Source of the DNA: an uncultured Bacillota bacterium
Lineage (GTDB): Bacteria > Bacillota > Clostridia > Peptostreptococcales > Anaerovoracaceae
DNA length: 9,596 bases
Assembly (NCBI GenBank): GCA_947302945.1
Contig: CAMYWZ010000022.1
Location: 1-9,596, forward strand
Reading direction: 5' to 3'
The position numbers were made by a program, and so were the translations under genes. Below are positions 1 through 6,532 of this stretch, piece after piece (position 1 is the first letter of the stretch; the number at the start of each line of letters is the position of its first letter). The notes beneath the pieces are model-generated. The model was not told where the DNA came from and made no database searches. It saw only the letters and a program-made list of their open reading frames with translations.

Positions 1-305
1 GTCTTGAATTCAGCTTCTGTCCGCGTTATACTTCAATAGGCATTTTTGAGCACTTCGACAACGGCGGCCTTCAGCTAAACGCCGCGGGATGCCGCAATAT
101 CTGGCCCATACTTTCTGTAAAAACAGATATCCCGGATTTCATGCAAAAGCTCATGGAAGAAGGGAAGATGGGAGCCAAAAGCCCGTCAAAGACCGGTTTC
201 TACGACTGGAACGATGTAGATATGGACGCTTACGCCGACAGGGTCTCCGCTCCTTATCTTAAAATGGTTAACTGGAAGCTTCCGGACGAAGCTTTTAAGG
301 AGTAG
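1..305 (+). CDS. 3-hydroxyacyl-CoA dehydrogenase, C-terminal part (5' end outside window)
   Basis: The reading frame begins at base 3 and gives 100 codons to a TAG stop at 303-305; the start lies upstream of the window. The visible part matches the helical C-terminal domain of NAD-dependent 3-hydroxyacyl-CoA dehydrogenases. It has a GIFEHFDNGGLQLN-like segment in the place where the family reads 'GPFEhaDlgGLd', and a late 'L..EGKMGAKSPSKTGFYDW' segment equivalent to the family's 'G.lG.KsGkGFYdw' ending. The family oxidises 3-hydroxyacyl-CoA to 3-ketoacyl-CoA in fatty acid oxidation or, in clostridia, works in reverse in butyrate-type pathways. The Rossmann NAD-binding domain and catalytic His/Glu are not in view, so substrate and direction cannot be judged. 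The last codons (AAG GAG) supply the ribosome binding site of nadK, which starts 5 bases after the stop, so the two genes are probably co-transcribed. Confidence 0.8.
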   Translation, partial: LEFSFCPRYTSIGIFEHFDNGGLQLNAAGCRNIWPILSVKTDIPDFMQKLMEEGKMGAKSPSKTGFYDWNDVDMDAYADRVSAPYLKMVNWKLPDEAFKE

Positions 306-310
306 TTTTC

Positions 311-1108
311 ATGAAAGAACTGTATATTTTCTCGAATACGTCACCTCAGTCTGTCCAGGTCAGGGAAGATGTAACTGCGCTTCTGAAAAAGAAGGGCTTC
401 AAGCTCGCGGAAGAGTTCGGACCGTCAGTCGACATGATCATAGTCATAGGCGGAGACGGAGCCTTCCTGCACGCTCTTTCGGCATGCGGATACCCACAGA
501 CTCCTTTCCTGGGCATCAATACCGGCCACCTCGGTTTCTTCCAGGAACTCAACCCGGATGAGAAGGACAAGATAGTCAGGTTCTGCAGCGGCGAAGGCTA
601 CACCATACAGGAAAACCGTCTCCTTAAGGCGGAGATCGATACAGGAAGCGGCATAGTAAAAGACTATGCTTTAAACGACATACTCGTAAAAGACAGCGGT
701 TCGAGCGTCATAAACCTCAGGCTCATGATCGGGGACAACTTCATCGAGGAGTTCTTCGGGGACGGCGTGCTCGTATCTACAGCTGCCGGGAGTACCGCTT
801 ACAACTACTCGCTCGGAGGCGCTATAGTAGACCCGAGGACCCCCGCCATGCAGCTTGCGCCTCTGGCCCCTATAAACAACAAGGCTTACAGGACGTTCAC
901 CAGCAGCCTGCTCCTGCCGCCTTTCCTTGACATCACAGTTGAGCTGATAAAGAGGAGCGCGGACCTTCCGGCCTTCTATGCCGACGGCAAGGAGATATAC
1001 AAAGGACCGTTCAAGAAGGTCAAGATCAGCCTCAGCAAGCACATCATCAACGTAGTAAGGAACGAAGACTACGATTTCTGGGGAAAAGTCGCCTCCAAAT
1101 TCCTGTAA
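311..1108 (+). CDS. nadK: NAD kinase
   Basis: This cytoplasmic enzyme phosphorylates NAD+ to NADP+ with ATP or polyphosphate. The 265-residue length is usual for Firmicute NAD kinases. The diagnostic GGDG loop is at residues 47-50, with 'FLGINTGHLGF' just after it (67-77). The 'ALND' segment (120-123) stands where the family has ALNE, and a glycine-rich stretch DGVLVSTAAGSTAYNYSLGG spans 151-170, where the family usually reads STPTGSTAY. 'LAPLAPINNKAYRTFTSSL' (182-200) and the late 'ADGK' (224-227) also fit. The ATG is supported by AAGGAG at 297-302, eight bases upstream and inside the end of the preceding gene. The departures from STPTG and NE are conservative but worth noting. The family assignment is secure. 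NADP supply next to an acyl-CoA dehydrogenase gene may be only genomic neighbourhood. Confidence 0.95.
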   Translation: MKELYIFSNTSPQSVQVREDVTALLKKKGFKLAEEFGPSVDMIIVIGGDGAFLHALSACGYPQTPFLGINTGHLGFFQELNPDEKDKIVRFCSGEGYTIQENRLLKAEIDTGSGIVKDYALNDILVKDSGSSVINLRLMIGDNFIEEFFGDGVLVSTAAGSTAYNYSLGGAIVDPRTPAMQLAPLAPINNKAYRTFTSSLLLPPFLDITVELIKRSADLPAFYADGKEIYKGPFKKVKISLSKHIINVVRNEDYDFWGKVASKFL

Positions 1109-1129
1109 CCTATCGAAGAGTATCAAGTA

Positions 1130-2062
1130 ATGTTCGATCGTTTTATAGTTGTTTTATTTCAGGTAATAACTCTTTTCATGATGTCCGGAGTAGGCTTCAT
1201 CCTGGGGCGGCTGAAGATCATAACCGAACACGGTACAAAAGAGCTTTCAAACGTTATAATCAGGGTTTCCACACCCTGTATTATTCTCAATACCTTCCAG
1301 ATGGACTACGACCGCGATCTTCTGGTGCTGCTGGGCACAGGTACGCTTGCCATCCTGGGAAGCTATATCGTTTTCATACTCGTTTCGAAACTCTTTTTCA
1401 GGAAGAAGGAAGAGGGGACAAAAGCCATCCTTCAGTTCGGCTGCGTTTACGGAAACGTGGGGTCCATGGGTATCCCGCTCATAACAGCGGTGCTCGGATC
1501 CAGCCACGTCATATTCGCAGTCCTCGGAGTTGCTGTCTTCAACCTGATCATTTATACGCACGGAGCAATGCTCATGGGCGGCCGCAAAGCTGTGTCTGCC
1601 AGGAACCTTGCAACTAACATGGTCGTTATAGCTCTTGTGGTGGGGCTCATCTGCATGTTCCTCCGCATACGCTTTCCGGAACCCATCTTCAACGCTCTGA
1701 CGTATCTGGGGAATCTGAATTCGCCGCTTTTCATGCTTATAATAGGGGCCCAGCTTTCCAGGGCAGATTTCAGGACTATATTCACAAAACCGCTGTTTTA
1801 CGCGGTATGCGCCATCAAGCAGCTGCTAATTCCTCTGATAGCGGCTCTGCTTCTTGTTCCTTTCCATCTGGACAAGGAGTTCTATGTCGCGATCATCATA
1901 CTGTTTGGTACGCCGGTCGCTACTTCGACAGGCATTTTTGCTGAGCGCTACGGACGCAACGTTGCGTATGCAGCCCAGCTCGTAAGTCTTTCCACGCTTC
2001 TTTCGATACTTACGCTCCCGGTCATTGCCGTAATGGCGGAGTACCTTACGACTCTTTGGTAA
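1130..2062 (+). CDS. AEC-family (auxin efflux carrier-like) membrane transporter
   Basis: The 310-residue protein is strongly hydrophobic, with about ten predicted membrane segments in two sets of five. Approximate positions are 5-25, 36-56, 63-89, 100-120, 122-147, 161-180, 188-212, 220-244, 250-270 and 280-307, with a charged loop at 90-98 (FRKKEEGTK). The family's N-terminal pattern 'SGVGFILGRLKIIT', the 'STPCIIL' break in segment 2, 'YGNVGSMGIPL' (107-117) and 'GTPVATSTGIFAERYG' (260-275) are typical AEC / mem_trans features. AEC proteins export or take up organic anions such as malate or malonate, and some carry amino acids; the substrate cannot be read from sequence. The ATG lies 21 bases after nadK and is preceded by a weak GAAGAG (1115-1120), suggesting co-transcription with nadK. 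It is followed by the his control region, and no clear terminator separates them. A role in histidine transport is not supported by anything beyond adjacency. Confidence 0.88.
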   Translation: MFDRFIVVLFQVITLFMMSGVGFILGRLKIITEHGTKELSNVIIRVSTPCIILNTFQMDYDRDLLVLLGTGTLAILGSYIVFILVSKLFFRKKEEGTKAILQFGCVYGNVGSMGIPLITAVLGSSHVIFAVLGVAVFNLIIYTHGAMLMGGRKAVSARNLATNMVVIALVVGLICMFLRIRFPEPIFNALTYLGNLNSPLFMLIIGAQLSRADFRTIFTKPLFYAVCAIKQLLIPLIAALLLVPFHLDKEFYVAIIILFGTPVATSTGIFAERYGRNVAYAAQLVSLSTLLSILTLPVIAVMAEYLTTLW

Positions 2063-2089
2063 ATATCCTGAAAATACGTAAAATACTTC

Positions 2090-2118
2090 TTTACTTTAGC
2101 GCGGTGATGTGGTAGTAT
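2090..2118 (+). promoter_or_regulatory. Predicted sigma-A type promoter of the yerC-his operon
   Basis: TTTACT (2090-2095) is a 4/6 match to the -35 box. After a 17-base spacer comes TAGTAT (2113-2118), a 4/6 match to the -10 box, preceded directly by TGG (2110-2112), which makes an extended -10. Transcription would start near 2124-2126, giving a leader of about 36 bases before the ATG at 2161. That is too short for a T-box or an attenuator. It lies in the only gap above 30 bases in the window. This is inferred from sequence only. Confidence 0.55.
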
Positions 2119-2150
2119 GTGAAACAAATCACCGCTTTATTACGCTAAAG
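2094..2150. promoter_or_regulatory. Nested inverted repeat, candidate operator over the his promoter
   Basis: GCGGTGAT (2101-2108) and ATCACCGC (2128-2135) form a perfect 8-bp inverted repeat with a 19-base centre. The dyad falls at base 2118, the last base of the predicted -10 box. An outer pair, CTTTAGC (2094-2100) and GCTAAAG (2144-2150), extends the symmetry after an 8-base insertion (2136-2143) on the right side only. The position over the promoter core is typical of a repressor site. The first gene of the operon encodes a TrpR-like HTH protein, which is the natural candidate ligand. An alternative reading is a transcription terminator for the upstream gene, but the 19-base loop and the broken T-run (TTTATTA) make that weaker. 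Confidence 0.5.
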
Positions 2151-2153
2151 GAG
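2147..2153 (+). promoter_or_regulatory. Shine-Dalgarno sequence of yerC, overlapping the repeat arm
   Basis: AAAGGAG lies seven bases before the ATG at 2161 and is one of the strongest ribosome binding sites in the window. Its first four bases (AAAG) are also the end of the outer right repeat arm GCTAAAG. In a read-through transcript from the AEC gene this site could pair with CTTTAGC (2094-2100). In a transcript starting near 2125 the left arm is absent and the site is free. Confidence 0.7.
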
Positions 2154-2160
2154 CAAAGTA

Positions 2161-2454
2161 ATGACGAAGGGCATCCATTCAGAGGCTGCTGACAGGCTTT
2201 TTGAGACCATCCTCAAGATCAAAACAGTAGACGATTGCTACGACTTTTTTGAAGATCTCTGCACCGTCAAGGAGATCAAGGACATGTCCCAGAGGCTGGA
2301 AGTAGCCGTACTTCTGAGCAAAGGACTCAGCTACCAGAAAGTTTCCGAACTTACCAACGTCAGCTCGGCGACCATCAGCAGGGTCAAGCGCTGCCTCGAC
2401 TACGGCAGCGGCGGATACACAAAAGCTTTGGCAGCCATGGAGGAAGACAAATGA
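2161..2454 (+). CDS. yerC: YerC/YecD-type TrpR-like DNA-binding protein, likely his operon regulator
   Basis: The 97-residue all-helical protein belongs to the YerC/YecD group related to the Trp repressor. A helix-turn-helix is visible at about 57-80: SYQKVSELTNVSSATISRV is followed by KRCLDYGSGGY, and the 'L.YG.GGY' ending is typical of this group. The preceding 'MSQRLEVAVLLSKGLSY' corresponds to the TrpR segment leading into the HTH. As first gene of the his operon, overlapping hisZ by ATGA (2451-2454), it is probably a dedicated regulator made together with the enzymes it controls. I recall comparative-genomic work giving TrpR-like YerC proteins of Firmicutes a histidine-regulator role (name HisR), but cannot check it here. 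The presumed co-repressor would be histidine, by analogy with tryptophan in TrpR; that is inference. Family call is strong, function moderate. Confidence 0.9.
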   Translation: MTKGIHSEAADRLFETILKIKTVDDCYDFFEDLCTVKEIKDMSQRLEVAVLLSKGLSYQKVSELTNVSSATISRVKRCLDYGSGGYTKALAAMEEDK

Positions 2455-3533
2455 ATTCCCTTGAAAAGCTCGTCGGCGGGCTCTCCTGCTTGTACGAGAG
2501 CTTCGGCTTTCAGAAATACAAGATGAGCAAGTTCGAGGAGTACGATCTTTACGCGAGGAACAAGGATCTGCTCGCATCGGAAGGCATCATCACATTCACG
2601 GATACTAACGGCAAGCTAATGGCGCTCAAACCGGACGTCACTCTTTCCATTATAAGAAACACGAGAGAGTCTGCAGGCGCCGTATCCAAAGTGTATTACA
2701 ATGAAAACGTCTACAGAGTCTCGAAGGGCTCCAAGGTCTACAAAGAGATCATGCAGACCGGTCTTGAGTGCACAGGGGACATAGACGATTATTCTGTGCT
2801 CGAGGTCCTGATGCTTGCCGCAAAGAGCCTCAAGATTGTTTCCGAAGACAGCATGCTCGTCATTTCGCTGCCTTCGCTGATCAAGGCGTCGGCGGAGGAG
2901 CTTGGGCTTTCGGAAGATGCACTTGAAAAAGCGCTTTCCCTGATCGACGAAAAGAACATGCACGAGCTTTCTCAGCTGCTTAAGGAGTGCGGCGCGGACA
3001 GCGCTCAGAGCGAACGCTTCCTGAGCATATCGTCTGTATCGGGTGCTCCGGCAGACGTCATAACAGCTCTGAAAAAGCTCGGTGTAAATGCGCTGGATAT
3101 CGATACTCTTTCGGAAATAGCTGAAACGTTTAAACAGCTGGGCCTTGAAGACATGCTCCGTTTCGACCTCTCGCAGGACTGCGGAACGAAGTATTACAGC
3201 GGCGTTGTGTTCAAAGGATACGTAAAAGGCATACCCTCCGCAGTGCTCTCAGGAGGCCGCTACGACGCTTTAATGCACAGAATGGGTAAAAAGTACGGCG
3301 CTATAGGTTTTGCGCTGTATACGGACCTGTTAGAGCGCTTCTCGGAGGGCTTGGAGGGTACTGACGCGGACGTTGTAATCGTATACGGTGCGGACACGCC
3401 GGCTTCTGAAGTTCTGGCCCGTTCCGAAGCACTTTCTGCCGAAGGAAAAAAGGTCCTGGCTCTCAGAAAGCTGCCCGAAGGCTTTACGTATAACACCCTT
3501 GTGGATCTTACGAAAGGCGGTGAAAAACGATGA
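2451..3533 (+). CDS. hisZ: HisZ, ATP phosphoribosyltransferase regulatory subunit
   Basis: HisZ is a catalytically dead paralogue of histidyl-tRNA synthetase that binds short-form HisG, and is needed for its activity and histidine feedback. The class II synthetase fold is visible: a motif 1 region around 19-38 (GFQKYKMSKFEEYDLYARNK), 'LKPDVTLSIIRNT' (59-71), a motif 2 region 'VYRVSKGSKVYKEIMQTG' (87-104), 'KYYSGVVFKGY' (247-257) and 'SGGRYDAL' (267-274). Substitutions argue against a true HisRS: the Glu of the motif 2 'FRxE' is absent after R89, and the Arg of the HisRS 'RGLDYY' motif is C244 in CGTKYY. At 360 residues only about 55 remain of the anticodon-binding-like C-terminal domain (from about 306). 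It overlaps yerC and hisG by ATGA at both ends, consistent with stoichiometric HisZ-HisG production. Confidence 0.93.
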   Translation: MNSLEKLVGGLSCLYESFGFQKYKMSKFEEYDLYARNKDLLASEGIITFTDTNGKLMALKPDVTLSIIRNTRESAGAVSKVYYNENVYRVSKGSKVYKEIMQTGLECTGDIDDYSVLEVLMLAAKSLKIVSEDSMLVISLPSLIKASAEELGLSEDALEKALSLIDEKNMHELSQLLKECGADSAQSERFLSISSVSGAPADVITALKKLGVNALDIDTLSEIAETFKQLGLEDMLRFDLSQDCGTKYYSGVVFKGYVKGIPSAVLSGGRYDALMHRMGKKYGAIGFALYTDLLERFSEGLEGTDADVVIVYGADTPASEVLARSEALSAEGKKVLALRKLPEGFTYNTLVDLTKGGEKR

Positions 3534-4159
3534 AGGAAACTCTTCGCATAGCGCTGCCTAAGGGAAGGCTCGGGGAAAAAGTATATGCCATGTTCGAGGC
3601 AGCAGGCTACGGCTGCCCGGAGATACTGCAGCAGAGCAGAAGGCTCATATTCACGAACGAAGAGAAGGGCGTCAGCTACTTCTGGGTCAAGCCCTCGGAC
3701 GTCTCGGTATATGTAGAGCGCGGAGCGGCGGACCTGGGTGTATGCGGCAAAGACATACTCCTTGAGTACGTGCCGGATGTCTACGAGCTTCTGGATCTTA
3801 AGACAGGCATCTGCAGGATGGCCGTCGCTGCGAAAGCAGACTTTAAGGACGACCTTTCCAGCACTCTCACGGTCGCCACCAAGTTCGGAAACATCGCGAA
3901 AGAATACTACGCCTCGCTTGGCCGCGACATCGATATCATCCATCTGAACGGGTCGATCGAACTTGCGCCTCTTCTGGGCCTTTCGGACGTCATAGTGGAC
4001 ATAGTCGAAACGGGAAGCACCCTCAAAGAGAACGGCCTTAAGGAAAGGGAGACCATAGCCCCTATCAGCGCCCGACTCATAGCGAACAAAGCAGGATACG
4101 CTTTCAAAAAGGACATGATAGATGAGCTTTGCGCAAAGCTCGGAAAGCAGGTAAAGTAA
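3530..4159 (+). CDS. hisG: ATP phosphoribosyltransferase, short form catalytic subunit
   Basis: This enzyme joins ATP and PRPP to form N1-(5-phosphoribosyl)-ATP, the committed step of histidine synthesis. The 209-residue length marks the short form, which lacks the C-terminal ACT-like regulatory domain and depends on HisZ, encoded immediately upstream. Visible motifs are 'IALPKGRLGEK' (7-17), 'ADLGVCGKDIL' (67-77), 'VATKFGNIAKEYY' (115-127) and 'LNGSIELAPLLGLSD' (139-153). The PRPP-binding segment 'VDIVETGSTLKENGL' lies at 156-170. The ATG overlaps the hisZ stop (ATGA at 3530-3533), so translation is probably coupled. The next gene begins on the base after the TAA. Identity is secure. Confidence 0.97.
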   Translation: MKETLRIALPKGRLGEKVYAMFEAAGYGCPEILQQSRRLIFTNEEKGVSYFWVKPSDVSVYVERGAADLGVCGKDILLEYVPDVYELLDLKTGICRMAVAAKADFKDDLSSTLTVATKFGNIAKEYYASLGRDIDIIHLNGSIELAPLLGLSDVIVDIVETGSTLKENGLKERETIAPISARLIANKAGYAFKKDMIDELCAKLGKQVK

Positions 4160-5434
4160 ATGATCAGGATATATAAATACGGCGAAGTCGAAAACAGCGA
4201 GATCTTCGCAAGGTCCGTCCCGGCGGTGGACGTTGAGGCAATAGTTTCACGCATAATCGCCGAAGTAAAGCAACGCGGCGACGATGCTCTTTACGATTAC
4301 GCGGAAGAATTCGACAAGGTCGAACTGAACAGCCTTAAAGTCACCAAAGAAGAGATAGACGAGGCCGTCGTACTTGTAGGGCCGGAATTCATAAGGATAC
4401 TTGAAAAGGCTGCCGAAAACATCAGGAACTTTCACAAAAGACAGGTCAGAAACAGCTTCGTGATAAGCGAAAAGCCGGGCGTTGTAATGGGACAGAAGAT
4501 CATACCCATCGAGAAAGCCGGACTTTACGTACCGGGCGGCACTGCTGCCTATCCTTCGACAGTTCTGATGGATTCCATCCCGGCGAAGTTGGCAGGGGTA
4601 AAGGACCTTATTATGGTCACGCCTCCGAACAGGGAAGGCAAAGTGGCGCCTGTAATACTTGCCGCGGCGAAGGTAGCCGGCGTAGACCGCATATTCAAGG
4701 TAGGCGGGGCTCAGGCCATAGCGGCTCTTGCATATGGCACAGAGAGCATACCCAGAGTCGACAAGATAGTCGGCCCGGGCAACGCATTCGTGGCTGAGGC
4801 CAAAAAGCAGGTCTTCGGGCAGGTCTCGATAGACATGATAGCCGGTCCCAGCGAGATACTGATAGTCGCTGACGGAGCTTCGAACGCTTCTTATCTGGCG
4901 GCTGATCTTCTTTCCCAGGCGGAGCACGACAAGATGGCAAGCGCCGTTCTCGTCACGGACAGCATGAAGCTGGCTAAGGAAGTCGCCGAGGAGATCGAGG
5001 CCCAGCTGCCTCTTCTGAAAAGAGCAGAGATAGCCCGCGCGTCAATTGAAAACAACGGTAAGATCATAGTAGCGGATGATATAAAGAAAGCCATCGAGAT
5101 ATCGAACGAGATCGCTCCTGAGCACCTTGAGCTCTGCGTGGACGACCCGTTTGCTCTGCTCGACAGCGTTAAGAACGCAGGATCGGTCTTCATGGGAAGG
5201 AACTGCCCGGAGGCACTCGGAGATTACTTCGCAGGTCCTAACCACACGCTTCCCACGAGCGGCACGGCAAGGTTCGCAAGCCCGCTTTCAGTAGACGATT
5301 TCATAAAGAAGACTCAGTTCACTTACTTTACTGAAGAAGCGCTTGGAAAAGTCGCAAAGGACGTGGCGTCGTTCGCGGAAAAGGAAGGCCTTACCGGCCA
5401 CGCGAGAAGCGCCCTGATAAGGACGGAAAAGTAA
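4160..5434 (+). CDS. hisD: Histidinol dehydrogenase
   Basis: HisD carries out the last two steps, the NAD-dependent four-electron oxidation of L-histidinol to L-histidine through histidinal, using one Zn2+ per active site. The 424-residue length is typical. Conserved blocks are '[18 protein letters not shown]' (120-137), '[15 protein letters not shown]' (181-195), 'VGPGN' (204-208) and '[14 protein letters not shown]' (225-238). By comparison with the E. coli enzyme the Zn ligands are Q253 and H256 (SQAEHD), D355 ([13 protein letters not shown]) and H414 (TGHARSA). The catalytic Glu-His pair is E321-H322 (APEHLE). All key residues are present. The ATG directly follows the hisG stop and has only a weak AGGT upstream, so it probably relies on ribosomes finishing hisG. 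Confidence 0.97.
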   Translation: MIRIYKYGEVENSEIFARSVPAVDVEAIVSRIIAEVKQRGDDALYDYAEEFDKVELNSLKVTKEEIDEAVVLVGPEFIRILEKAAENIRNFHKRQVRNSFVISEKPGVVMGQKIIPIEKAGLYVPGGTAAYPSTVLMDSIPAKLAGVKDLIMVTPPNREGKVAPVILAAAKVAGVDRIFKVGGAQAIAALAYGTESIPRVDKIVGPGNAFVAEAKKQVFGQVSIDMIAGPSEILIVADGASNASYLAADLLSQAEHDKMASAVLVTDSMKLAKEVAEEIEAQLPLLKRAEIARASIENNGKIIVADDIKKAIEISNEIAPEHLELCVDDPFALLDSVKNAGSVFMGRNCPEALGDYFAGPNHTLPTSGTARFASPLSVDDFIKKTQFTYFTEEALGKVAKDVASFAEKEGLTGHARSALIRTEK

Positions 5435-5451
5435 GCATTGCGGAGGATCAG

Positions 5452-6510
5452 ATGAGCAGGTTCCTAAGTGAAAACTACAAAGATCTCGTAGCCTACGTGC
5501 CCGGAGAGCAGCCGGCCGATCTTTCGCGCTACGTCAAGCTCAATACCAACGAGAATCCTTTCCCGCCATCGGAGAAGGCGCTAGCGTACATGGCTGAGAA
5601 TACAAGGCCGGCGCATCTTTACTCAGACCCGGACTGCAGGAAACTGACTGCTCTTCTGGCGAAGACCTATGAAGTTGGTCCGGAAAACGTCATCTGCGGC
5701 AACGGATCGGACGAGATACTGTTCTTTGCCTTTTCGGCCTTCTGCAGCAGCAGCGTACCGGCTGTATGCCCTGATATAAGCTACGGTTTCTATCCGGTCT
5801 TCGCGCAGATGGCGAGGGTGCCTTACGTGAGCATCCCGCTGGATGATGAGCTTAAGATCCGGCTTTCGGATTACAACGTCAAAGGCACGATATTCATAGC
5901 AAATCCAAACGCTCCGACAGGCAATACCCTTAAACCTTCAGAAATAGAGGAACTTGTCAAGGCAGATTCGGGCAGGGTAGTAGTTATAGACGAGGCCTAC
6001 GTGGATTTCGGCGCTGAAAGCTGCGTGCCTCTGACGAAGAAGTACGATAACCTGCTGGTGGTACAGACTTTTTCAAAGTCAAGATCCATGGCAGGAGCAC
6101 GGCTTGGGTACGCTATCGGAAGCAGGGAAGTGATCGGAGACCTTCAGACGCTGAAGTATTCACTGAACCCATACAACGTCAACTCGATGACGGCTACGCT
6201 GGGAGAAGGTACGCTGCTGGACGCGGAGTACACTGCGCGCAACTGCAGGATAGTTGCAGAGAACAGAGCGTTCGCGGAAGCGGAACTCAAAAAGCTCGGA
6301 TTTACGATGACGGATTCCCTGGCGAACTTCGTATTCGCAAAACATCCTGAGTTTTCAGGCCGGGAAATATACGAAAAGCTCAAGGAAAAAGACGTTCTGG
6401 TGAGGCATTTTACGCTTGAGCGCATCAAGGACTACAACCGCATCACGATAGGAAGCAGGAAGCAGATCGAAGCGCTGATAAGCGCACTCAAGGAGATTAT
6501 CGAAGCGTAA
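5452..6510 (+). CDS. hisC: Histidinol-phosphate aminotransferase
   Basis: This PLP enzyme of the fold-type I, class I/II aminotransferase family transfers an amino group from glutamate to imidazole-acetol phosphate, giving L-histidinol phosphate. The 352-residue sequence has 'VKLNTNENPFPPS' (28-40), 'GNGSDEIL' (83-90), 'NPNAPTG' (151-157), and 'VIDEAYVDF' (178-186) with the PLP-contacting Asp and Tyr. The Schiff-base lysine is K209 in 'TFSKSRSMAGARLGYAIG', with R217 nearby, and the C-terminal 'YNRITIGS' lies at 328-335. A GGAGG (5442-5446) lies five bases before the ATG, 17 bases after hisD. The related enzyme class also includes aromatic and cobalamin-pathway (CobD) aminotransferases, but position in the his operon supports HisC. 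Confidence 0.95.
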   Translation: MSRFLSENYKDLVAYVPGEQPADLSRYVKLNTNENPFPPSEKALAYMAENTRPAHLYSDPDCRKLTALLAKTYEVGPENVICGNGSDEILFFAFSAFCSSSVPAVCPDISYGFYPVFAQMARVPYVSIPLDDELKIRLSDYNVKGTIFIANPNAPTGNTLKPSEIEELVKADSGRVVVIDEAYVDFGAESCVPLTKKYDNLLVVQTFSKSRSMAGARLGYAIGSREVIGDLQTLKYSLNPYNVNSMTATLGEGTLLDAEYTARNCRIVAENRAFAEAELKKLGFTMTDSLANFVFAKHPEFSGREIYEKLKEKDVLVRHFTLERIKDYNRITIGSRKQIEALISALKEIIEA

Positions 6511-6532
6511 AGCTTTTAGGGAAAGGTGGATC

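Noticed and set aside
671..1126. Long minus-strand open frame opposite nadK (151 codons)
   Set aside because: It lies wholly over a clear NAD kinase gene, has no recognisable domain, and is explained by the codon pattern of the + strand gene.
2101..2142. The GCGGTGAT/ATCACCGC hairpin as an intrinsic terminator for the AEC gene
   Set aside because: The loop is 19 bases and the following run TTTATTA is short and broken. Its centring on a good -10 box fits an operator better, though a minor terminating effect is not excluded.
2119..2148. Possible nine-codon leader peptide beginning with GTG before yerC
   Set aside because: It contains no histidine codons, would start upstream of the predicted transcription start, and has no ribosome site, so it cannot serve as a histidine attenuator leader.
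2063..2160. T-box or other riboswitch controlling the his genes
   Set aside because: The gap is only 98 bases, with no T-box consensus bulge and no antiterminator/terminator pair; the predicted leader is about 36 bases.
3260..3943. Minus-strand open frame of 227 codons across the hisZ/hisG junction
   Set aside because: It spans two well-supported overlapping genes, has an arginine- and serine-rich composition without motifs, and is a shadow of their codon use.
4247..4927. Minus-strand open frame of 226 codons opposite hisD
   Set aside because: HisD is complete and canonical here. The antisense translation is rich in Tyr and Arg in a pattern expected from reverse-reading GTA and GCG/TCG codons, with no domain recognised.
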